Source of the DNA: Megalobrama amblycephala | Taxonomy: Eukaryota; Chordata; Actinopteri; Cypriniformes; Xenocyprididae | DNA: 64,000 nt | Direction of reading: 5' to 3' | Assembly: GCF_018812025.1 (NCBI RefSeq) | Contig: NC_063054.1 | Coordinates: 25,424,142 to 25,488,141, forward strand | Part shown: piece after piece, positions 45,601 through 53,600 of the stretch | Layout of the letters: each line of letters opens with the position of its first letter | How positions within the stretch are numbered: position 1 is the stretch's first letter | Notes under the pieces: model-generated | Databases searched by the model: none | What the model saw: the letters and a program-made list of their open reading frames with translations, nothing else | What the model was told of the DNA's origin: nothing | Program-made: the position numbers and the translations under genes

Positions 45601-48281
45601 ACCAGTGGTCAGTTTTACCATTTGGCACCACGTGCAGTCCGTGCTGTGCAACCTTTGCTCTTCGGAAACATGTTGCTGATCACAGCCAACCAGACAGTGA
45701 GGTACGAGCATCAGTAGATCGTTGTTTCTATGTGGACAACTGGTTGCAAAGTTTTCCCTCTCTTGAGACTGCCAGACAATTAGTAGATGATATGCGACAT
45801 CTGCTGGCCGAGGGTGGATTTGAACTGCGCCAATGGGCTACTAACACACCCCAACTGCTACAACACCTACCGCAGCAAATCAGGTCAGAGAACCATGAGC
45901 TTTGGTTTAGTTCCGACAGGGCCGACCCCCAGGAGCGTACATTAGGACTTAGGTGGCAATGTAGATCCGACACCCTTGGTTATAAACATGGTCATGTCGT
46001 AAAATCTCAGCCCACTATGCGACACATATATAGCATCCTTTCCAGTCAGTACGATCCATTGGGATTCATCACCCCATTTACCACTAGAGCTAAGATCATA
46101 GTCCAGAGGCTCTGGGACAAAAAAAGAGAATGGGATGACCCTGAATTGCCCACAGATCTCAGGAATGCATGGCTCACATGGGAAGATGAGCTTCCACAAC
46201 TTTCCTGTGTCACACTGCCCAGATGCTACACTACAAAGGTAGATCCCTTGATCAGCTCAAGAAGTGTGCACACATTCTGTGATGCCTCAGAGCGAGCATA
46301 CGGTGCTGTAGCCTATCTCCGCACTGAAGATAGCAAAGGACAAGTAGAGGTGTCCTTCTTGGCAGCTAGATCACGAGTAGCTCCAAAGAAGCAGCAGACA
46401 ATTCCCCGACTTGAGCTATGTGCTGCTCTAACTGGAGCACAATTGGCAGCAGTTCTGAAAACAGAGCTCTCACTAGACATCAGCAGTTTCAGATACTGGA
46501 CTGATTCTACAACCGTTCTCAACTGGCTTCAATCAGACTCATGTCACTTTAAAGTGTTTGTAGGAACTAGAGTTGCGGAGATTCAAGAGCTAACTGATTC
46601 AAAATCATGGGTATACGTGCACTCACAAGACAACCCTGCCGACGATATTACTCGCGGCATGTCACTGGCTCAGCTAGCCAAACCTACCCGCTGGAAGAAT
46701 GGCCCAGAATTTCTGCAGAAACCTCCATCATCTTGGCCCAAACTGCCCAATCTAGTGCCAGCTGACACTTCAAAAGAACTGCGTAAACCAGTATCTTTCC
46801 ATCTTCTAATAACTGAGGCTGACCAGCATTCAGTCAGTGCTTCTCAATATGACAACTTTCAAGAGCTTGTAGATGCAACAGCCAGAACCCTTCACGGGGC
46901 GGCCAGTCCCACAGACACTGTCACTGCTGATACATATAAGAAAGCCGAGCTCAGAATTATTCAACAGTCTCAGATGGATAGTTTTCCTGACGAATATGCT
47001 CAGCTTCAAGCAGGGAAACCTATCTCCTCAAACAGTCGTCTAAAGACTTTATCTCCCGAATTTGATTCTGAAACGCAGCTGATCAGAGTGGGTGGACGAC
47101 TCCGAAGATGTCGCTTGCTGAGCCCTGACATTCTTCACCCAATTGTCCTAGACCCAATCCACTCAGTGACTAAACTACTTATTAGGCAGTACGATGCACA
47201 GCTCCATCACCCTGGTACTGAAAGGGTCTTTGCTGAAATTAGAAGACGCTTCTGGATCTTGAGAGGTCGTCAAGCTATTCGATCAATTCAATATCAATGT
47301 ACTGAGTGTCAGAGGTGGCGAGGTAAGCCCAACATACCTAAAATGGCTGACTTACCCCCTTCCAGTTTAAGACTCTTCCAGCCAGCCTTTTACTCCACGG
47401 GCATGGACTGCTTCGGCCCATTTACCATCAAAATTGGGCGACGAAACGAAAAACGCTGGGGTATCATTTATAAATGTTTGACCACAAAGGCAGTGTACAT
47501 CGACCTTCTCTCTCAAGCCGACACAGATTCTTTCCTTATGTCTCTACGCCGATTCATCTCCCGTAGGGGAAAGCCTCATGAGTTGTGCTCTGATCAGGGT
47601 ACCAATTTCAAAGGTGGAGATCGTGAGCTTAAGGAATCCTTCAACAATATTCACCCTCAGTTGCAAAGAGAACTTGCCAAGCAACAAATTGATTTTCAAT
47701 ACAATCCACCAAACTCCCCACATTTCGGAGGATCCTGGGAAAGGGAAATCAGATCTGTTAAAGCTGCACTATACACCACCATTGGTGCACAAACTGTCAC
47801 AGAGGAAGTGCTCAGGACTGTCCTTATTGAAATTGAGGGGATTTTAAATTCAAAGCCGTTGGGATATGTTTCCTCGGATGTAGCTGATCCGGACCCAATA
47901 ACCCCTAATTCACTCTTAATGGGCCGGTCAGACTCTGCCCTGCCTCAGGTAATTTACCCTGCATCTGAGCTGCTCAGCCGCAAACGCTGGAGACACAGCC
48001 AGATACTGGCAGACCAGTTCTGGAGCTGTTACCTGCGCAACTACCTACCTGGACTCCAGTCTCGCCATAAGTGGCAACAAGAGAAAGACAACCTGACAGT
48101 AGGGACAGTGGTTATGATTGCTGATCCGCAATTCCCTAGAGCATTCTGGCCCATTGGGACTGTGAAAGCTGTCCATACCGGAGCTGATAACAAAGTAAGA
48201 GCTGCAGAAATCCAGGTCAAAGACAGAACCTACATCAGACCTGTTGTCAGACTGATTAAACTCCCTTCACTCCCTGAATGA
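42615..48281 (+). CDS. BEL/Pao Gag-Pol polyprotein, intact
   Basis: A single frame of 1888 codons without a stop. Order: Gag-like N-terminus with coiled coil (about 85-105); two Cys/His clusters near 496 (CPFCNTTQHYLNQC) and 529 (CWKCGRDHQAGQC); aspartic protease near 617 (ALLDDGSERT, the BEL-type variant of D-T/S-G); reverse transcriptase with FYVDNWLQSF near 1038 (YVDN in place of YxDD, as is seen in Pao-like elements); RNase H near 1221 (FCDASERAYGAVAY); integrase with HHPGTE and CTECQRWRG near 1530-1560, GMDCFGPF, SDQGTNFKGG near 1660, then SWEREIRSVK; and a C-terminal domain ending RPVVRLIKLP. ATG at 42615 follows the primer site by 24 bases. Confidence 0.93.
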   Translation: MSIHSEENRDVTVRSRRRTQMPRYLEDYEVDYVPEQRSAHTPSNHSNEGEQLIGATGGPLPPHNTLVAGIDHFPAYEGNPHFSPEALQMRLKDLEEENRQLRRNLSEQSAPHTPRSLSPSQLFCSPRHLTRNMEDRTSPPHHKVTSTRDQRDPRYERERSVKHSEDNLHAERQRDRIDEIILELQRMKVSSKQFRSTSPSPERAPQRAERADECYHQPRQLSTHYYSPSSRRQRPFMPHRSSSPPSQENTYRGPTPTIPNFTKEDPREFTRLKVALDNLLPADVTERFKFQILMDHLKFEEALLIADSYSNSRYPYSHTMQALTELYGQPHQLALKRIAVLMDGPSIRSGDTRAFRLFALKVRALVGMLDQLGSPGHTELTCGSHVSRLLAKLPHDLRANFKRYVNPLKTPIPTLTEFAEWLEYEVRVQEDGTQFSIDSSRERQSFRKDQQRVPKLSHKSTAIFHGSEQSPVSKTESVRQKTVSEVRTLEKPKKYCPFCNTTQHYLNQCSNFKLLTKEQIVTWIRSNQRCWKCGRDHQAGQCTLKAKCKKCQRRHLEILHEANNETSTTNIKERGEITQSTSTTIETLYVNRPTGSSRVLLKLCRVIIRNGDFSLDTYALLDDGSERTILLHEAAQQLNLHGKPEDLSLRTVRQDVRIIHGSTVSFSVSPATQPDRNFAIKRAFTAEELGLAPHSYPIETLQKRYRHLRGLPLQSIDHARPLLLIGSDYPQLITPVEPVRLGPPGGPAAVKTRLGWTLQGPSKFLEHIPHIQQCLFTAVSLAPNDLFSQVERLWQMDILPYQNERLVTRSKQDAEAIRLLEEKTMRVDVEGVQRYATPLLWKISPPPLAAPKEAVLPHLRRTENQLAQSSEKSQVYKSEMNKLLEAGYVKKIPQSTAVQTPGWYIPHHMVHHNGKHRIVFNCSFNFQGLSLNEYLLPGPTLGATLLGVLLRFREYAVAISSDIKGMFHQVRLLPEDKAFLRFLWRDLKPTNAPDVYQWSVLPFGTTCSPCCATFALRKHVADHSQPDSEVRASVDRCFYVDNWLQSFPSLETARQLVDDMRHLLAEGGFELRQWATNTPQLLQHLPQQIRSENHELWFSSDRADPQERTLGLRWQCRSDTLGYKHGHVVKSQPTMRHIYSILSSQYDPLGFITPFTTRAKIIVQRLWDKKREWDDPELPTDLRNAWLTWEDELPQLSCVTLPRCYTTKVDPLISSRSVHTFCDASERAYGAVAYLRTEDSKGQVEVSFLAARSRVAPKKQQTIPRLELCAALTGAQLAAVLKTELSLDISSFRYWTDSTTVLNWLQSDSCHFKVFVGTRVAEIQELTDSKSWVYVHSQDNPADDITRGMSLAQLAKPTRWKNGPEFLQKPPSSWPKLPNLVPADTSKELRKPVSFHLLITEADQHSVSASQYDNFQELVDATARTLHGAASPTDTVTADTYKKAELRIIQQSQMDSFPDEYAQLQAGKPISSNSRLKTLSPEFDSETQLIRVGGRLRRCRLLSPDILHPIVLDPIHSVTKLLIRQYDAQLHHPGTERVFAEIRRRFWILRGRQAIRSIQYQCTECQRWRGKPNIPKMADLPPSSLRLFQPAFYSTGMDCFGPFTIKIGRRNEKRWGIIYKCLTTKAVYIDLLSQADTDSFLMSLRRFISRRGKPHELCSDQGTNFKGGDRELKESFNNIHPQLQRELAKQQIDFQYNPPNSPHFGGSWEREIRSVKAALYTTIGAQTVTEEVLRTVLIEIEGILNSKPLGYVSSDVADPDPITPNSLLMGRSDSALPQVIYPASELLSRKRWRHSQILADQFWSCYLRNYLPGLQSRHKWQQEKDNLTVGTVVMIADPQFPRAFWPIGTVKAVHTGADNKVRAAEIQVKDRTYIRPVVRLIKLPSLPE

Positions 48282-48315
48282 TTGTGAGTTCTGGCCCAAG
48301 ATACAAATCTGCAAG

Positions 48316-48331
48316 CACATTTGGGGGCGGC
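48316..48331 (+). promoter_or_regulatory. Polypurine tract before the 3' LTR
   Basis: ACATTTGGGGGCGGC lies immediately upstream of the 3' LTR start at 48332. It is G-rich and interrupted by one C, and its position fits plus-strand priming. Confidence 0.7.
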
Positions 48332-48980
48332 TGTACTAAACTGAGGGCCAGTGATTAATATGTTCATTCATTCTTTGTACGTGTAATGGTTAATTTGCTC
48401 GTGTTATTTAGTCAGGCATCAGTCACTCGCCTATAGTTAGGACCCAGAAGGTGGAAAGGACCCGTATGCTGACGCAGTTTAGAATTCATTTATTATCGTC
48501 TTTATTATTGCTGCCGCGAGACGATACTAACGGTGATGATAATGCCGTTCTGCCGCGATACTGAGTAATCGCATGTGTGCGTGCATCAAAGAGTAAGTCG
48601 TTCTTTATACTGTTTACATTTGATCGCGAATTTGTCCTTAAAGACGTGCTTATCGCGTCTGCCAAGCACATGTGTCTGTAAGCTAATCTTATTACACGAT
48701 CGCTGTACAGACGTATTTTCAGTGTTAATGTCATAACAAATGTGAATATTATTCATTTGCATATTGATGTTTTATTAGTGTATATTTATACTTTATTGTT
48801 GTTTCTTTTTCTAGAACCACACTTTATTAAAGACTGTTCAAGTTTGCAATGGGTGGTCTATGAGTGGTGTGTGCATCTAGCTCCTTCTAAATGGACAACA
48901 CTTAATTGTTCTGATCGGACACTATTTGGTGGTTGCCACCGGGTATTAATTGGCACCTAAGAGCCGAACAATTCTTTACA
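48332..48980 (+). repeat. BEL/Pao 3' LTR
   Basis: 649 bp with the same start and end as the 5' LTR. Comparison of the printed sequences revealed no difference. Confidence 0.95.
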
Positions 48981-48985
48981 ATTGA

Positions 48986-50140
48986 AGTCTGGGATGCCAT
49001 GATACTTAAAAAAGTAGTGTACACCTTGACTTTTGAAAATCTTAGCTTAAATGTATGACATGAATCAATAGTGTTCATAAATGGCAGTTGAGTATTTTCA
49101 CTAGAAACAAGTAGAGGCTTCAACCCAGAAATATATTCCTTATGTCAAGACAAGTGGATAATGTTTTCCCCTATAACAGTTTAGGTGTAGTCACATTTGC
49201 TGTTCTGCAAATTTTTACAGGTGAATTCCAGTCATTTCAATAGGAATTCACAAAAAAAAATCACTATGGGTCCAAGCTGGTCACTCAAAATTCACTGCAT
49301 TGACCAACAGAAAGCTGCTTTAAAGTGACTTCTGTGTGAGCTGTGCTTCATACATTGCATCGTGACTCGCTACATCATTGACAATGGACCTTTTTGCCCC
49401 GTAATTTCACTGAAATTTCGCAAATGTGACTGCACCTTTGTAACAAATTATAATGGAATCAATATAAATAAAATATTCACAAGGGACATTTGAGGTAATT
49501 AATGAGTCAGAAATGTGAAAAGGTGCAGCAGCTTCATCTTCTGCCAGGCTTCTTTTTTTCCCTCTTTTCTGGTAGGTGGTCCTCTTGCCACACTGATTTT
49601 CAGGACTACAAGAGGTTTTCATTCCTGTTCCAACTTTCTGCATACTATGCCAAGATCCCTGCAAAGTACAAAATTTACTGTTGGTAATGTCATTAAATAG
49701 ATAGTTGTGGAAATCAAAGTAATTTCCTCACCCTTGTGACATTCCAAACCTGTTTGACTTGGTGTCTGGAGCCCAAAAGCAGATCTCAGGCATAAGGCAA
49801 CCCCAGTCACCGTTCATTTTCATTGCATGAAACACAAGCAGAAAAAAAATGTGTAAATCATTCACAAATCCATTTTTATGTACACTGGTCTCATTCAATT
49901 CAAGGTAACAATTTATGTAAAAATGGATGAGTATTCTGTTGAGCTCCAAAAAAGTAGGCTACCATATATGAGTCCACGACTGAGTTGTGTCAAGTCTCCT
50001 AAAGCTGTATAGGCTAATAACTTTTTGTAATAAAAAAAAAAGACTAAAATTTAAGTTATAATTCTAGCTTTTTTTCTCAGTCAATGTTTTTTTCTCTCTC
50101 TCTGAATTAGACTGTCTTGCTTGCTTCACGCGATTGGATG
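48986..50140. other. Intergenic between BEL element and C22orf23
   Basis: Small ORFs overlap on both strands at 49407-49949 with no recognisable content. No paired inverted repeat was found. Confidence 0.5.
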
Positions 50141-50434
50141 TTCGCTGGAAACGTCACACTTTGTGAACTCAACTCAGGATCGAAACCACCGGAGTGACGG
50201 AGAACGTTTATAGGGAGCCTTTTAAACCAGTGAACCAGATCTAAATCATTTGGATTTGTCATCCCGAAAGCAATTCTAAACACTCTAAAACACGAGTTTG
50301 TTCAGCTCTCTGTGAGACTGGTCTCTGCTTTGCTGGATTATCTCTGGTCTTATGTTTTGCGTGTGTTACCATAGGAACCGCTTTGCTGCGTTTGCGTTTG
50401 CTGCTTATTTCAAACAAAATCTTGTTTATGTGAG
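50140..50434 (+). other. c22orf23: Probable non-coding exon 1 and promoter of C22orf23
   Basis: The sequence ends in TGAG|GTGAGT at 50434, a strong donor, and the next acceptor (TTTTGCAG) is at 50510 just before the start codons. Upstream sequence contains GATTGG near 50130, an inverted CCAAT box. The transcription start is not determinable. Confidence 0.5.
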
Positions 50435-50512
50435 GTGAGTAACCATTTGACATCCAAAATACCAGCTCTATTTGTCTATGGCAGAAAAGTAAAGAGTTTT
50501 TGTTTTGCAGGA

Positions 50513-50587
50513 ATGATGGCCAGCGGATCAAAATATAACGAGTCCAGAGTCACTAACTACAGAACAGAGACACGACAATTAATACAA

Positions 50588-50619
<32 letters not shown>

Positions 50620-53600
50620 CCAACAATCATGCATATCTTGTTTATATCTGGTCTTTGGCTCCATCTATGGGTTTGTTTTGTTTCATTGTAGTAATGATGC
50701 AAGAGTCTCGTCTAACGGACTTTCAACAGAGACAAATCAATAATCAGCTGAAAAGTGAGTTCAGGTGACAGATTTTATAATACCCTACAACTGTCCTGAC
50801 TGTTTTATGCCTATTAACACTGTCTTTTTTTGTTTGATCAGATGGGGGCGCTCTTCCACTAACCTTTACCCCACTTGAGCAGAAAAAAGTGCAGCCAGAG
50901 CCCAGAGTCTCAAGATTGACCTTATTGATTGGTCATCAACAGAGGCGCAGTGCAGAAAGATGTAGTGCTGGAGATAATTACAAAAGAGAACAGTTTCAGC
51001 CTAGTGCAACACGTGAGTGCAAAAAATTACATTTACATATATTATATTCTTTATCACCAGTTTCATCGTCTCCACACACTAAATTGATTTTAAATTTGTT
51101 TATTTCCTAAAGGGGTGGTTGAGTATGATTTCACTTTTTTAAAATAAAATACCAAATACCTTAATTTTAAGTATATCAAAATAAACTACAAAATACAGCA
51201 GCCACACCATGTATCAAAATAAACTACTGTATTTTTGTATTTAAAAAAAAACTAAAAAATACTTTTACAAGATAGCATGAAATTTCTTCACAAACCTTCC
51301 ATCAATTTATTTGATCGATCCCTTCACCATTACACTGACTCAGTTGATTAAGTAAACAATGTTTGATAGCAACAGCTTTTCTTTGCCCGAGTCATGCAAT
51401 AAATCTGACATATGAAACCAGTTAAAGACACAATATGTAGAATTTTTGGATTAAAATATCCAAAAACCACTAGAACAATGTTATATATTTTGTTGACTTG
51501 TGTACTTACATTATCCGAAAAGTTTCCAAGAATGTTTGAAATCCAGAGAAATATGCAATTTTAACCAGGACATGGGCCGTGTCCATGCGTCGCCTATCAA
51601 TGACATCATACCCGCATTTTTTTTTTTTGTAGAAACCATGGAAACACCAAAGATGCATTATATTCCTCATCTGTCTAATAAAACAACTGTTTGGATTCAT
51701 TCATCGACTGAAAACTAATCATGTTATATAGCTTCTTGTTTAAATCTCGTTTTCTTGATTTACCACGAGTACCATGTTTTACCATGACTAATATTGATCT
51801 AGCTTACTGCAGTCTGCAACAAGTGTCTTATAGCAGCTGCCAAGCGAACACATAGAGTAGCATTATAACAACTTTCAACACACAAATGTATCTGATATGA
51901 TAAACAAACCGCATTACCCCACATACGCTAGACCAAAAAAAGCGGAAGCGGCGACTGTGGCATAATAAAAGTTCCGCTGCTCTCAAGACATGTCGCGCTC
52001 ATCTCTCATTAGCAATCTCTCCAGCGGTCTCGTTCAGCTCCAACATCACTCGCCCTGCTCTGCTTCATTCTACAGTAACGTTAATAATCTCATCCATGAA
52101 CATGATTTCTGCCCGAATCCTGTCCCGATTCTTTTCCACTGTCTGTAGACGTGAAAACAACACATCCCATGATTTCACAAAACCAAGGATAAGCGACTGA
52201 ATAAGGAACCTCTAGCGGCAAACATTTACATATTGTGGATTTAACAGATCAAATATTCACATGCCCCTGTGATCTCCCGGATGAAGGTTAGTTTTAAAGT
52301 AACCAACAGTTTAATTTTAACAGTTTGCGAATGACTTATAATTGTATCCTAATTTAGTTACTTGATGTTTGGTAACAAAGGGCCTACTTTGCATCAGCAA
52401 CACTGACCCAATGACAAACAAGTCATTCATAAGAAGACAACTGATGGCTCCTGTATTCATAGCAACTAGTTTATAACTAATTAATCAATTGATTGTTAAT
52501 CATAAATATAGAGGGCTGCTCCTCAGTATAATAGTTTTCAAGAACATTATGTAAATTGGTAAACTATTTAGCCTAGGCTACTAAAACGAACACCAAAACT
52601 TAACATCTGTTCTGAACTCAACAAGTCTGGGCAAACCACTGAGTAAGCACCAATCAGAGGTTGCATTTTTATGATGTCATCATGTAGACTTCTTAAGTAT
52701 TTTACAGTATTTTAAACCTACAAAAATACAAAACACTAAAGTATTTTGATACAAAAAGACATGTTGGGCTGCTGTAGAGAAGAGGAAAAGTTGTTGTAGT
52801 AGTGTGTTGTTGCCATGCCGTCATTTTACGCCGGACTGCTTCACAAACAAGGCTCAATTAAACGCTGGATTTGGTTAACATGACAGCACATGCTAGTCGA
52901 TGATGAACTGAATCAACTCCACATAAATTTATTTTTAAATTTATCCACTAACCATTCAGAAACATCCAGTTCCATTAAAATTGCTAAAAGTTGTAATTTC
53001 TTCCTGAGTCTCTCCATCAGTGTCCAACACTGGTTTGAACAATGTAAGGCTGAACACTGTTACTGTCAATTGTCATTTTGGCTCTGTAAGATTCTCCAGC
53101 TTTGTTGTTGAGCAACCGAAGTGCGAGCTGTTAAAGCTCCGCCCTCTTTTGGAAAGTGGGCGAGAAGCGTCTCGCTGCAGCCAGCGGTGGACATCCAGCC
53201 CGGCCCACATCCAAGTGTGACATCAGAAGCCAGGCCAATGCCACCCTGCAGCCGATTTATTGGTCATGTCAATCTCAGTACTGATTGCCCACACCAAAAA
53301 CCTACCCGTCACTGTAACCAATGTTAATGCAGGGCGGGATTTTTGGTGAAGTGGTTTGGGGGGAAAATCACGCGTCATCATTAACTTTGAGCATCAAGAA
53401 GACTTAACCCTCACACCTAATTCTTTATCATTTGCTTCTTATATTCGTCTTTTTGACAGACTGCACTGAAATCCACCTAAAACCTACCCTTACGACTGAA
53501 ATACATTCAAAACCTACCCTTATGCCTAAAAATCCTTTCAATCGGAAAGCAACATACAACAAATCAGGTTTCCGGGGGCAACACGGGGATGAGGAGTTAC

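Larger units (their letters stand above)
41920..48985 (+). mobile_element. Complete BEL/Pao LTR retrotransposon with target duplication
   Basis: Two 649-bp LTRs (41925-42573 and 48332-48980), both TG...CA, flank one long ORF. The 5-bp direct repeat ATTGA occurs at 41920-41924 and 48981-48985. A primer site follows the 5' LTR and a G-rich polypurine-type tract precedes the 3' LTR. By eye the two LTRs are identical, which implies recent insertion. No envelope-like ORF is present. Clade: BEL/Pao, from the reverse transcriptase, RNase H and integrase order and motifs. Confidence 0.95.
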
